From contig CAMWCA010000024.1 in the NCBI GenBank assembly GCA_947172705.1, forward strand, positions 1 through 47,683: DNA of 47,683 nucleotides, given 5' to 3'. This stretch comes from an uncultured Lachnospiraceae bacterium. GTDB lineage: Bacteria; Bacillota; Clostridia; Lachnospirales; Lachnospiraceae. The notes under the pieces were generated by a model. The model did not search any database and was not told where the DNA came from. It worked only from the letters and a program-made list of their open reading frames with translations. The position numbers and the translations under genes are program-made. Position 1 is the stretch's first letter, and each line of letters starts with the position of its first letter. Shown in pieces: positions 24,738 to 34,485 of this stretch.

Positions 24738-25805
24738 ATGAAAAAACATATGATAATAAAAGGAGGTATGGCAGTCTGCTTTGCACTGTTGCTTTTTTTG
24801 ATACCTTCCAATCAAATGAAAGTGCGTGCGGCGGAGGTAATAGCCACCGTACAGGGTACGGTTTCTTCGGGAACCACTACGGATCTTTTAAAGCTTTCTA
24901 CCAAAGAAGGCGCAATGGAGATCAAGATAGACAGTAATACCGACACCAGTGCCTGCAAGCTTCTGCTTCCAGGCAGGACGATCAGCGTATCCGTTTCCCA
25001 TGGATCGGACGGTTATCTCCATGCGGTGAAGATCACCAGCAACGGACAGACCACTACAGCGACGGTAGATACTTCTAAGAATTCCGTTGTAACAGGAACC
25101 ATAAGCGAAAAATCAAAAGATGATATTTTATATGTGAACACCCAGCAGGGCGAGATGGAGATCAAACTGGACCCTAATACCAATATGAACGGTTGTACGG
25201 TCATTGTGGCAAATAAGACTTACAGTATCGCCTGTGCCAGAGGCTCTGACGCTTACATGCATGCCATAGGTATTTATGATTCCGCAAGCGGCATTCCGGG
25301 AAGCGGAGTTCCCTCAGGGCTTACCCCCGCGCCGGCATCGATTGTAAATGCAGCAACCACTACAGTGAAAGGAACAGTTGCGGACAGTACAAAGGAAAAT
25401 CTGCTTTATCTGGCAACTGACAGCGGTGAGATGCAGATCGTGATCGATGCCAATACGGACAGCCGCAGCGGTATGGTTCTTACCTCAGGAAGAAAGCTGA
25501 CGGTTTCCGTTTACCGTGGTTCTGATGCCTATATGCATGCGGCGGTAATCGTTGGAGAAAAGGAAAGCACTGCAACGGCAACCATGGATACGGCGCAGAC
25601 CGCTACCGTGACCGGAACGGTGGGAAGTAAATCTAACGAAAATACGCTGTATTTAAGTACAACCCAGGGAGAGATGGAGTTAAAGCTGGATGCAGTGAGA
25701 AGCATCAATGGGTGCAAGGTCTTTGTGAAGGATAAGAAGGTGAGTGTAGTCTGCACCAGAGGATCAGACGCTTATATGCACGCTCTGGATATTACAAATG
25801 CATAG
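24738..25805 (+). CDS. Secreted protein with four ~65-residue repeats
   Basis: A 355-residue protein. Residues 1-32 are a signal peptide (KKHMIIKGG, a hydrophobic core, cleavage near VRAAE). The rest is four tandem copies of one domain at about residues 34-100, 116-182, 208-273 and 289-355. Each begins with a VxGTV strand, has LYLSTxxGEMEIKLD in the middle and a Cys or equivalent (NGC), and ends RGSDAYMHA-x-I. Linkers are Ser/Thr-rich; the longest, between copies 2 and 3, is Gly/Pro/Ala-rich. No wall-anchor, membrane or S-layer domain is seen, so it is presumably released or noncovalently held. I do not recognise the domain. ATG 24738 has GGATGGAGGAAAGA upstream. It is a single-gene unit. Confidence 0.8.
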   Translation: MKKHMIIKGGMAVCFALLLFLIPSNQMKVRAAEVIATVQGTVSSGTTTDLLKLSTKEGAMEIKIDSNTDTSACKLLLPGRTISVSVSHGSDGYLHAVKITSNGQTTTATVDTSKNSVVTGTISEKSKDDILYVNTQQGEMEIKLDPNTNMNGCTVIVANKTYSIACARGSDAYMHAIGIYDSASGIPGSGVPSGLTPAPASIVNAATTTVKGTVADSTKENLLYLATDSGEMQIVIDANTDSRSGMVLTSGRKLTVSVYRGSDAYMHAAVIVGEKESTATATMDTAQTATVTGTVGSKSNENTLYLSTTQGEMELKLDAVRSINGCKVFVKDKKVSVVCTRGSDAYMHALDITNA

Positions 25806-25843
25806 AAAAAGAATTGAGATTAAAAAAACAGGACTGAGATTTT

Positions 25844-25873
25844 CTGCCGGATGTTATTCCGGCAGTTTTTTTG
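25844..25873 (+). terminator. Terminator after the four-repeat protein
   Basis: CTGCCGGA/TCCGGCAG stem with a six-base loop followed by TTTTTTTG. Confidence 0.92.
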
Positions 25874-25976
25874 TTTTCTATCAGAATGGTAATTGACCAT
25901 AAATTGGAATATAAAGTATAATAATATTCGATTAAGCTATCGTAAAAATATCAATCAAGGAAGAGAGGATAAGACA

Positions 25977-27032
25977 TTGAAACAGTTTTTCGGTATGAGC
26001 CAAAACGGAAATCTGCAGGAAGCAGTCAAGGGGCTGTCTAACCCCCAGTTAATTATGCTACTATCCAACAACGATCAGTTTGAAGCGCATGTGAAAAAGT
26101 TGGAGGAGCTTTATCCCAAGGTACCGAGTATTGGCTGCATAGGAATGAGCTATGACACGAAAGTTGTGGAAAAAGGCGTGGGCGTTGTAGCATTTTATGA
26201 TGGAGTCAGCGCAACCGCAAATGTATTGGAAGAGGTGTCTGTTATGCCGGTGAAATATATTGACCGGCTGGAGAAGGACATACATGAATTAAACGGTTCG
26301 TCGAATGATACCATTTGTATTGACTTTTGTTGTGGAAACGATGCCTGTGTATTGACAACGATATACAGCGCCTTGAAGCAAAGAAGCATTTCATTGGTAG
26401 GCGGAACCGGCGACGGAGGAAAGGTGTCCGCCAATGGAAAAGTGTACAGCGATGCGGTAGCATATGCGCTGGTGAAAAACAACCATGGCAGGGTAAAAGC
26501 CTACAAGGAAAATATTTACCGTCAAATGGGAGATTACCGCTTTATTGCGTCCAAAACAGATAAGGCGAATTATATGATCGGAAAACTGAATGGAGTACCG
26601 GCAAAGCAGGTCTATCAGGATATACTGCATGTGTCTGAAAAGGAGATCCTGACCCAGACCTTCAAAAATCCTTTTGGCAAAATCAACGGAGATGATGTCT
26701 GTATCATATCCATCAAAGAGGTGAGCGGTAATTCATTGGCATGCTTCCGACAGGTAAATGATTCGGATGTATTGGTTATGCTGGAACTGGGAGATTATAA
26801 AGCAATTGTAAAAAATACCATTCAGAAGATCCGAAAGGATTTCCCCAAAATTTCGGCAGTATTTTCTGTGAATTGTCTGTTCCGGTACTTGCTGTTTACG
26901 GAAAATCATTATATGCAGGAGTATCTGAAAGAAATGGGAACATTGGGAAATCACGTGGGTATGGTGGGATATGGTGAGCATTATAATAACCGCTTTGTGA
27001 ATCAGTCTATGACTTGCGTTGTATTTGAGTAG
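25977..27032 (+). CDS. FIST-domain sensory protein
   Basis: A 351-residue cytoplasmic protein with FIST N-terminal (about residues 20-210) and FIST_C (about 215-335) domains. Features include a conserved Gly-rich core (LVGGTGDGGKVSANGKVYSD) and the C-terminal VNCLFRYLLFTE and GNHVGMVGYGEHYNNRFVNQ patterns. FIST domains are proposed to bind amino acids or other small ligands. I use TTG 25977 with AGAGAGG eight bases upstream; the longer frame starts in a region without a ribosome site. The chemotaxis-type transducer follows 15 bases later, suggesting that FIST senses and the transducer signals to CheA (inference). No CheA or CheW is in the window. Confidence 0.82.
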   Translation: MKQFFGMSQNGNLQEAVKGLSNPQLIMLLSNNDQFEAHVKKLEELYPKVPSIGCIGMSYDTKVVEKGVGVVAFYDGVSATANVLEEVSVMPVKYIDRLEKDIHELNGSSNDTICIDFCCGNDACVLTTIYSALKQRSISLVGGTGDGGKVSANGKVYSDAVAYALVKNNHGRVKAYKENIYRQMGDYRFIASKTDKANYMIGKLNGVPAKQVYQDILHVSEKEILTQTFKNPFGKINGDDVCIISIKEVSGNSLACFRQVNDSDVLVMLELGDYKAIVKNTIQKIRKDFPKISAVFSVNCLFRYLLFTENHYMQEYLKEMGTLGNHVGMVGYGEHYNNRFVNQSMTCVVFE

Positions 27033-27047
27033 AGGGAGGAATGGATC

Positions 27048-27968
27048 ATGAAATTTAAAAGGAAATCCCAGCGTGGATCAAAAAGCTTATACCCTGTTTC
27101 CTATGTGATCGGAAGCTTGAAGGATTATCACAAGGATCTGGTACAAAGCGAGGTTTCATCCCTGTGGGAACTGAATATGGTAAACAAATCCTTTGGAGAT
27201 GTGGTAAACGAATCGGAAAGCTTTAAGGGAACGATTCAGGATTTTGGGCAGACTCTTTCCAATATCAATACAGTGTCAGGGCAGTTTGACTCTGTAAAAG
27301 AAAGTATTTCTCAGTCTGTGATCCAGGCTCAGGAGGAAATAGAGCAGCTGAAATACAGTTCTCTTCTGGTGGAAACTCATTTTGGCGAAATGAAGGATAT
27401 TTTTGAAGAGTTCCAGCAGTCCCTGAAGAAGATCAAAGGATGTATGGGCAAGATCGTATCTATTGCGGATCAGACCAATATTCTTTCCCTGAATGCATCT
27501 ATTGAAGCCGCCCGTGCCGGAGAAAGCGGAAAAGGTTTTGCGGTGGTTGCGGAAGAAGTGAAGAGCCTGTCCGATGAAATTAAGGATTTGGCAGCGGAAG
27601 TAGACGCCGACATTGATGATGTGGAGCAGGGGACGGACAAATTGAATGCCAGCATCACCACCTCCCATAAGGCATTGGAGGAGAGCCTTTTTAAGGTTGA
27701 AGAGACCTATGAAATGTTTGACAATATTACCCAGGCAGCCGAGGGAACTGCATCCGTACAGGCAGAGATTGCCCAGGTGGTGGATGAGTCTACGGCGTCT
27801 CTTCAGACCTTGTATGAATTCTTTGAAAATACGAAAAGACAGTACCAGGAGGTGGTAAAACACATCAATCGTGCAAGCAATTTGGGAACTACCAAGAGTG
27901 CCATGTTTGAGGACATTGACAATATGCTGTCGCAGATTCCGCCCATTATAGAGGACTATTTGAAATAA
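27048..27968 (+). CDS. Soluble methyl-accepting chemotaxis-type signalling protein
   Basis: A 306-residue protein without membrane segments. Residues about 60-290 form the long antiparallel coiled coil of a methyl-accepting signalling domain. Its hairpin tip is conserved: [19 protein letters not shown], then [17 protein letters not shown] (residues about 140-175). It has no sensing domain of its own; the FIST protein encoded just upstream probably supplies the input. It would act on CheA/CheW if the cell has them. The ATG has GAGGGAGG upstream. Confidence 0.88.
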   Translation: MKFKRKSQRGSKSLYPVSYVIGSLKDYHKDLVQSEVSSLWELNMVNKSFGDVVNESESFKGTIQDFGQTLSNINTVSGQFDSVKESISQSVIQAQEEIEQLKYSSLLVETHFGEMKDIFEEFQQSLKKIKGCMGKIVSIADQTNILSLNASIEAARAGESGKGFAVVAEEVKSLSDEIKDLAAEVDADIDDVEQGTDKLNASITTSHKALEESLFKVEETYEMFDNITQAAEGTASVQAEIAQVVDESTASLQTLYEFFENTKRQYQEVVKHINRASNLGTTKSAMFEDIDNMLSQIPPIIEDYLK

Positions 27969-28037
27969 GGAAGGCTTACATACATACAGGCAGAATAATT
28001 CATATATCGTTTGTTAAGAGAGGATTTAGTGGAGAAA

Positions 28038-28072
28038 GGGAGCTCACCGTGGCGAAGGGGGCTCCTTTTTAT
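28038..28072 (+). terminator. Terminator after the FIST-transducer operon
   Basis: GGGAGC...GCTCC stem (28038-28043 and 28061-28065) followed by TTTTTA. A second weaker hairpin GAAAC/GTTTC with a run of seven Ts lies near 28107-28133. The remaining bases to 28257 are AT-rich and contain a likely promoter for the LRR gene (TATGTTAAAAT), with no gene. Confidence 0.7.
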
Positions 28073-28257
28073 GCGTTTTTACATCCGGCTCTGTGGCATA
28101 GGTGCGAAACGTAACTGCGGTTTCAGTTTTTTTGTATTTTTTATTTCCCATATTTATGAAATCGAGGATATATGTTAAAATGCGTATAGACTTACAAAGC
28201 TGTGTAGAAACAGGCATTACACAGACAATAATATACTGACAGGAAAGGCGGACACGG

Positions 28258-31077
28258 TTGCTTATGAAGCGGAAAAGCAGGATTTATAAGAAGAAAAAGG
28301 GATTTCGCAGAGGATTTGCGCTGCTTATGACAGCGGCGTTGGTGATATGTGGGAGTAATCTGACCGTACTGGCAGAGGAGAATGACAGTAATGATAAGGT
28401 ATGTATCTGTGAGAGCAGATGCAGCGAGGAAGAAATCCAGGAAGAGTGCCCGGTATGTGTGGAAAATTATGAGGACTGCATGTATCAGGAAAATCCGGAA
28501 TCAGAGGAAGAGGGGGAAGAAATTTCCGGTCAGGAGAACGATCAGGGCGCTGCAGAAGGAGACAATACGGATGTAAATGGCAGCGGGGATGAGGGGACTG
28601 GAAATAGTAAAAATGAAGGAGATACAAATGAGAATGAAAGCATAAATGATGACATGAAAGAGGGTGATCCTGCCAATGATGATAATATAGTAGAGGAATT
28701 GGATAAAGAGGAACTGTTAAAAGGAACTGATTTGCCGGAAATGCAGGGAGCTTTGGCGAGTAGTGCGATGGAGATGGAAGCGGCAGAAGGGGGGACTTTC
28801 GGGGAAGAAGAGATAGAAACCTATGCTGTCGGAGACCAGTTTGAAGATAGTAACGGCGTTATATATGAGATAATAAGTGATAGTCAGGTTGAGGTTCAGA
28901 GACATAGGGACGGAGAAGCAGTAAGCGGTGGGATTGTAATCCCTGAAGAGATTGATTTTGACGGTAATATATATCGTGTAACAAGCATAGGAGCAAATGC
29001 ATTTAAAAGCTGTACCGGTTTAACCAGCATAGAAATGCCAGATAGTGTAACCAGCATAGGAGCGAATGCATTTGAAAAATGTTATGGCTTAATCAATGTA
29101 AAAATGTCAGACAGCCTAACAAGCATAGGTTCGCAAGCATTTGACAGTTGTAGTAATTTGACTGGTATAGAAATTCCAGATAATGTGACAGACATAGGTA
29201 TGGGAGCATTTATTGCATGCAGGAGTTTGATAAGTATAAAAATTCCAGATGGTGTAACGGATATATTGGCATTTTTATTTTATAGGTGTGAAAGTCTAAC
29301 AAATGTGGAACTCCCAAATGGAATAATAGGCATACAAAATAATGCGTTTTGGAGCTGTAGTAGCTTAATTAATATAGAACTTCCAGATGGTTTAACAAAT
29401 ATAGGTGCGCAAGCATTTTACAGATGTAGTAGCTTGTCTGGAATAAATGTTCCAAGTAGCGTAAGTAGCATTGGTGAAGCTGCATTTCGGGGCTGTAGCC
29501 GATTAAGTGTTTTGAAGATTGCTGTACCTTCGAATGGATCTATAAATGTTCCCACAGTGGACGTAAATGCTTTTAAAGAAACTGCCAATGATCGTATACT
29601 TGTCTTTTGTGGAGAAGACGGTGTGCCATTAAGCGGGAATACACTTGAGGCAGCTCAGATTGCATATAGGGCAGATAAAGGTGGTGAAAACAATAGCGAT
29701 TATTGGTGGGGATGGAAGATTGGTGCTCCAGGCATTTCACCAATAAAAAATATTGAAATTAAGGTCAATAAAGATAACAGCGAATGGAAAGATCACACAA
29801 AGAAGTTTGGACTGAAGCTGGCAGGCGATACAGATGCAGCGTTGCTAACTGACTTTATGTTTGCAGTAGATGGGGAGTATCGTATTTTTGATGTTACGAA
29901 TGTAGGCTCTATACTAGATACGGAGGTGAACATAATAGTAAACGGAAACGTGTCGGAGGCAGTGGTAGATTATTATACCATAACCTTCTTTGATGGAGAC
30001 GTTGCCTATGCAGATGGAACGCATCAGGCTCCGCAGATTATACTGAAAGGGCAAAAAGCATTGCAGCCTGAGGAACCTTCCAAGCCAGGATACCGATTCC
30101 GCCAGTGGACGACAATAAACCATGGAAGCGAAGCATTCCGTTTTGACCTGCCTGTTACGCAAAAGAGCAGTGTTTATGCGGATTGGATAGAAGAAGCGGC
30201 AGATGAATATATCATTGCCGCATCAGCCGGAGAAGGAGGAAAAATTTTCCCGGAAGGGAATGTGAGGGTAGCGGAAGGCGGAGCGCAGACATTTGAGATA
30301 ACGCCCAATGATGGATATCGGATTAAGAGCGTTATAGCAGATGGTATGGATGTGACAGATAAGCTTACGGACAGCGTAGCGTCGGGCATGGCAAGAGAAC
30401 AGGCTGGAACAGGCAGATATTATACTTTTTTGGAGGTAAGAGAAGATCATAGGATTCAGGTGGTCTTTGAAACGGAAACAGACGGCGGAAGCGGCGGTAA
30501 TGGCGGAAATACTGAGAATGGCGGAAGCGGCGATAATGACGGAAATACCGGGAATGGCGGAAGCAGTGGTAATGGAGGTAGCGATAATCCCGAAAGTAAC
30601 GATAATAGCGGAATTACCGCCGGCAGTGTCAATGAAAATCCAGGCGGCGAAAGCGCCAGGGATGGCGTAACAGCGGGCAATGCCCATGGCAGAAACAGCG
30701 GCGGCGCAGATAAAGAAAATGGTGGAAGTGCCGGGACTTCGAGTAAGAATGCCGAGCCCAAAACCGGAGATCTATTCCAGGTGGAAATTTACGCAACTGT
30801 GGCGATGGTAGCCGGGCTTGCCTACCTGATGCTCCGTTTTGCGGATAGAGAGGGCGGCATGACGGAGGATGAGAAACAGGAGCTTATCATGAAAATGATC
30901 CTCTGGGCTAAGAGAGGAAGCCATATAAGAAAATATGCAGTGTTAGCGCCGATCTTTATCCTGCTTGTCTATTATCACAGCATTGGAAAAAGCGTTTATG
31001 TAGAATGGGAGAATAGTCTGATGGTGGGAGAAGGACATAAACCCAACCGGGTACGAAGGAGTCGAATTCAGAAGTGA
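28258..31077 (+). CDS. BspA-type leucine-rich-repeat surface protein with InlB B-type repeat
   Basis: A 939-residue surface protein. Order: a basic N-terminus and signal peptide (cleavage near VLAEEN); an acidic, Glu/Asp/Asn-rich stretch to about residue 200; eight LRR_5 repeats of 23 residues (about 241-420; unit VTSIGxxAFxxCxxLTxIEI); an intermediate domain; an InlB B-type repeat (about 572-645, TITFFDGD to SSVYADW); a Gly/Asn/Ser linker (about 743-825); EPKTGD (about 833), a degenerate sortase-like motif; and two hydrophobic segments (about 841-860 and 895-915). The last segment is unusual because the protein continues beyond the first membrane anchor, VYYHSIGKSVYVEW being part of it. It probably acts in adhesion or recognition. 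The start is TTG 28258 or ATG 28264; AGGAAAGG favours the former. The helicase start overlaps its stop. Confidence 0.85.
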   Translation: MLMKRKSRIYKKKKGFRRGFALLMTAALVICGSNLTVLAEENDSNDKVCICESRCSEEEIQEECPVCVENYEDCMYQENPESEEEGEEISGQENDQGAAEGDNTDVNGSGDEGTGNSKNEGDTNENESINDDMKEGDPANDDNIVEELDKEELLKGTDLPEMQGALASSAMEMEAAEGGTFGEEEIETYAVGDQFEDSNGVIYEIISDSQVEVQRHRDGEAVSGGIVIPEEIDFDGNIYRVTSIGANAFKSCTGLTSIEMPDSVTSIGANAFEKCYGLINVKMSDSLTSIGSQAFDSCSNLTGIEIPDNVTDIGMGAFIACRSLISIKIPDGVTDILAFLFYRCESLTNVELPNGIIGIQNNAFWSCSSLINIELPDGLTNIGAQAFYRCSSLSGINVPSSVSSIGEAAFRGCSRLSVLKIAVPSNGSINVPTVDVNAFKETANDRILVFCGEDGVPLSGNTLEAAQIAYRADKGGENNSDYWWGWKIGAPGISPIKNIEIKVNKDNSEWKDHTKKFGLKLAGDTDAALLTDFMFAVDGEYRIFDVTNVGSILDTEVNIIVNGNVSEAVVDYYTITFFDGDVAYADGTHQAPQIILKGQKALQPEEPSKPGYRFRQWTTINHGSEAFRFDLPVTQKSSVYADWIEEAADEYIIAASAGEGGKIFPEGNVRVAEGGAQTFEITPNDGYRIKSVIADGMDVTDKLTDSVASGMAREQAGTGRYYTFLEVREDHRIQVVFETETDGGSGGNGGNTENGGSGDNDGNTGNGGSSGNGGSDNPESNDNSGITAGSVNENPGGESARDGVTAGNAHGRNSGGADKENGGSAGTSSKNAEPKTGDLFQVEIYATVAMVAGLAYLMLRFADREGGMTEDEKQELIMKMILWAKRGSHIRKYAVLAPIFILLVYYHSIGKSVYVEWENSLMVGEGHKPNRVRRSRIQK

Positions 31078-34000
31078 CAGGAAAAGATAAGATTTTAGAA
31101 GCATGGATTATGGTGGAGCATCTATCGGAGGGAGATATCAGTATCAACGATCAGTCGGTTCTTACCCTGGAGGATCTGCAGGAGCAGGATTTCCACTCCC
31201 TGTTTCTATATGAAATGAAGAAAAAGAAACTGGATGAAAGTAAAAAAGGCGGAATCGTTGTGTATTTCGATATCTTTAGCTTTCAGGAGGCGGTGTCCAT
31301 TCTTCGGGAACAATATCGCCTGAAACCTACGGACGAGGAAATCTGCACTGGAAATAAGTTCAGTTTCGCATTGTACTTTGATAAAGATTTAAATTTTCTT
31401 CAAGATATGACATTTTTTACAGAAAGCGCATACATAAGGTATTTTAAAAAGGTTCCCCATGAGGAGGAATTTCGGGAGTTTGAAAATGATCTGAAAAAGC
31501 AGTTTTCCCAGGATTTTGACGAGACGTCAAAGGATTCGGAAGCGTTTAATAAGGCGATGCAAAAGGAAATCCTGCGCTATGGAATCGATGTAAAGAACTG
31601 CCGTATGCAGATTCTGAAAAACATCGAGACGGATGCCACGAATCTGCATTCCTTTTTTATCAGCGATCTGGAAAAGGCGAAAAAAATCAGGACAGACAAT
31701 CTTGATTCTTATCTGTATGGAAACGAGGAGGGGCGGGTCAATCTTGACAGTAAAAAGGACTCGGCGAATTTCAATCCCCGTGCCTTTGAAGAAATTCTCC
31801 AGCCGAAGAATTATCCTCTGGGAAGATTCCCCAGCAACACAGGGTATGCGCTTTCTCTGATGCAGCAGATCGCGGTAAATTTATCCATTGGTTTTGACAA
31901 CCGCCAGATACGAAGCGTCAACGGACCGCCGGGAACCGGAAAGACCACTTTATTAAAGGATATTTTTGCCCAGTTGGTGGTGGCGCAGGCGTATGAAATA
32001 GCCAGGCTCCCGGAGCATTTTATCAAAGGAACGGAAGAGACGATTTACTTTGAACGGGCGTCTATCGGGGAGATTCCGGCAGATATTACGGAAAACAGTA
32101 TTGTAGTGGCAAGCTCCAATAACGGCGCCGTTCAAAATATTGTGAATGAGCTTCCCCTTGGCAAGGAAATTGACGGAAATCTGCTGGAGGAATTGAAGCA
32201 GGCGGACTATTTCCGTGAGATTGCTAACGCAAAGCTGTCAGCAGAGTGGAAGGATGATGGAAATTCTAAAAAGAAAGAGGAACTGGTAAGGGAATCCGGT
32301 CAGGGAGAAGAAAAATTCTGGGGGGCTTTTTCCCTGGAAGGCGGAAAATCGGATAATATGACGAATATTCTTACGAATATGAAGCATATTCACAAATATC
32401 TGGAAGAAGAATACCTGCCGGAGGAGGAGATCTACCAGCAGTTTTTGGAGCAGTATGAAGAAGTAGAAGGAATGCGGTCAAAGGCACAAGGGATTGCATT
32501 GGGCATTGGGAAATATTATACTTGTATGCAAAAGCTGGAGCAGGCGCGTACCTCCTGCCAAAGAGAATCAGAGCAGAAGGAAAAAGAATTGCAGGCGGAG
32601 CTTTTGAAGCTTGCGGAAACCGATGAAGAATGCAGGCAACGGCTGGAGCAGCTATATCCCGTCTTGGAGACGGTAAAAGGAAGAACAGAGAATGCCCAAA
32701 AGAACAGAAGTAGTCTGGAACTGTGTCTTCAAATGCACAAAGGGCAGAACCCGGGTCTTTTTGCAAAGAAGAAAGAGAAAGAGGAGTACAGAAGCAGGCT
32801 AAACGAGATTACAGATCAACTCCTAAAATTAAAGGAGGAAGACAGGGAGTGCAGCAGGCAGAAGCGTGAAGTCAGTCAGGATATTGCCGCATGTCAGGCA
32901 AAGCTGGATCAAAGTGAAAAAAAGCGCGCAGAACTGCAAGAAAGCTTTGTCCATTGGAAGACTGCTCAAGAGGATAAAATTGCAAATTTGGAAATGGAAG
33001 TCCATAGATATGAAACGGTCAAAAACGGAAGCGAGACAGAACCGCTGAATATGGATCAGGCGTATGACAATCTGCAGCTGTCCAATCCATGGTTCGATGA
33101 AGCTTATCGGATTGCCCAATCCAGGCTGTTTATTATGGCACTGCGGGTTCGAAAGCAATTTCTTTATGAAAACAGAAAAAATATAAAGGCAGCTATCATC
33201 ATATGGAATCAGCAGGAGAAATATCTGGAGCAAAAGCCTGTGATCCAGGCGGCATGGAACTGGATTAATATGACCATTCCGGTAATCAGTTCCACCTTTG
33301 CCAGTTTTTCCCGTATGTGCAAAAATCTTGGGGCGGATACGCTGGGACATCTTTTTATTGACGAGGCGGGGCAGGCGTTGCCCCAGGCGGCTGTGGGCGC
33401 CATTTACCGGAGCAGACACGTGATGGTGGTAGGCGATCCTTCCCAGATCAAGCCGGTTCTCACTGTGGATTCCAATACCATGGGTATGCTGGGGCGGCAT
33501 TTTGGAGTGACGGAAAAATATTTATCGGCATCGGCTTCCGCTCAGACGCTGGTAGACGGGACGAGTCAGTATGGCTTTTACCGAAAACAGGACAAGTCAG
33601 AGGATTCCTGGATCGGCATCCCTTTGTGGGTGCATAGAAGATGCCAGTATCCCATGTTTACGATATCAAACGTGATTTCCTATGACGGTTACATGGTACA
33701 GGGAATGAAGAAAAACGGGAAGACAGGGTGGTTTGACGTAACAGGAAAGGCAAACAATAAATATGTGGAAGAGCAGGGAGAATTTCTTTTACAGAAGATC
33801 AGGGAAATGGCGGCTCTGAATCCCAAGATTACGGATAAGAAAGAGAAAGATGAAGTATACGTTATTACGCCCTTTTCAAACGTCGCCTATCGGCTTGCCC
33901 AGAAGCTGCGGAAAATTCATTTTACCAGATACGATGATCATGGTAAGCCCACCAATGTGGGAACTGTCCATACATTTCAGGGGAAGGAGGCTCCCATTGT

Positions 34001-34472
34001 GTTTTTCGTGCTGGGAGCAGATCAGCAGAGCAGCGGTGCGGCACGCTGGGCAGTGAGCGAACCGAACATGATGAACGTTGCGGCTACCCGGGCAAAAAAG
34101 GAGTTTTATATTATCGGTGATAAAAAGCTGTATCTGGGGCTTGGCTGTGATGTGGCGACAGATACGGAAAGAGTGATCAGACAGTACAAAAAGCAGTTTC
34201 CGGAGCTGGTGGAGGATAATGCATGTGACCATGCCGCCCCTGTTGAAGAAGATTCCAAACGCGTTGCAGGAACGATCCGATACGTTGGAAAGGGGACAAA
34301 ATACTTTTATGCTTATGTTGCCGGGAATGACGGAAAAGAATATTCCATAACCGAGAATATCTATGCTGAGACAAATCGTGCAGAAGAAGTGATTCAGAAG
34401 GGAAATAAGATTTCCTTTGTCCCGATGGAAGGGAAAAAGAAAATACTGGCGACGAGGGTGGAATTGGCATAA
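31074..34472 (+). CDS. Large SF1 (Upf1/Dna2-like) helicase with coiled-coil insertion
   Basis: A 1132-residue superfamily 1 nucleic-acid helicase. The helicase core starts near residue 265: QxQ-like ALSLMQQIA, Walker A GPPGTGKTT (284-292), motif II LFIDEAGQALPQAA (Asp763-Glu764), motif III VMVVGDPSQIKPV, motif V GTVHTFQGKEAPIV and motif VI NVAATRAKKEFYI. Between motifs Ia and II lies a long coiled-coil insertion (about 475-690), rich in Glu/Lys/Gln. The N-terminal ~250 residues are unrecognised; residues ~1055-1130 look like a small OB/cold-shock-type domain. GTG 31074 overlaps the LRR-gene stop. The radical SAM gene starts 13 bases after the stop. Its position upstream of a ZorA/ZorB-like pair suggests a role in DNA defence (inference). 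Confidence 0.85.
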   Translation: MTGKDKILEAWIMVEHLSEGDISINDQSVLTLEDLQEQDFHSLFLYEMKKKKLDESKKGGIVVYFDIFSFQEAVSILREQYRLKPTDEEICTGNKFSFALYFDKDLNFLQDMTFFTESAYIRYFKKVPHEEEFREFENDLKKQFSQDFDETSKDSEAFNKAMQKEILRYGIDVKNCRMQILKNIETDATNLHSFFISDLEKAKKIRTDNLDSYLYGNEEGRVNLDSKKDSANFNPRAFEEILQPKNYPLGRFPSNTGYALSLMQQIAVNLSIGFDNRQIRSVNGPPGTGKTTLLKDIFAQLVVAQAYEIARLPEHFIKGTEETIYFERASIGEIPADITENSIVVASSNNGAVQNIVNELPLGKEIDGNLLEELKQADYFREIANAKLSAEWKDDGNSKKKEELVRESGQGEEKFWGAFSLEGGKSDNMTNILTNMKHIHKYLEEEYLPEEEIYQQFLEQYEEVEGMRSKAQGIALGIGKYYTCMQKLEQARTSCQRESEQKEKELQAELLKLAETDEECRQRLEQLYPVLETVKGRTENAQKNRSSLELCLQMHKGQNPGLFAKKKEKEEYRSRLNEITDQLLKLKEEDRECSRQKREVSQDIAACQAKLDQSEKKRAELQESFVHWKTAQEDKIANLEMEVHRYETVKNGSETEPLNMDQAYDNLQLSNPWFDEAYRIAQSRLFIMALRVRKQFLYENRKNIKAAIIIWNQQEKYLEQKPVIQAAWNWINMTIPVISSTFASFSRMCKNLGADTLGHLFIDEAGQALPQAAVGAIYRSRHVMVVGDPSQIKPVLTVDSNTMGMLGRHFGVTEKYLSASASAQTLVDGTSQYGFYRKQDKSEDSWIGIPLWVHRRCQYPMFTISNVISYDGYMVQGMKKNGKTGWFDVTGKANNKYVEEQGEFLLQKIREMAALNPKITDKKEKDEVYVITPFSNVAYRLAQKLRKIHFTRYDDHGKPTNVGTVHTFQGKEAPIVFFVLGADQQSSGAARWAVSEPNMMNVAATRAKKEFYIIGDKKLYLGLGCDVATDTERVIRQYKKQFPELVEDNACDHAAPVEEDSKRVAGTIRYVGKGTKYFYAYVAGNDGKEYSITENIYAETNRAEEVIQKGNKISFVPMEGKKKILATRVELA

Positions 34473-34485
34473 AACGGAGACATAT

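Noticed and set aside
28978..29520. CRISPR-like or tandem DNA repeat
   Set aside because: The periodicity is 69 bases and in frame; it encodes LRR units with divergent DNA, so it is protein repeat, not a CRISPR array.
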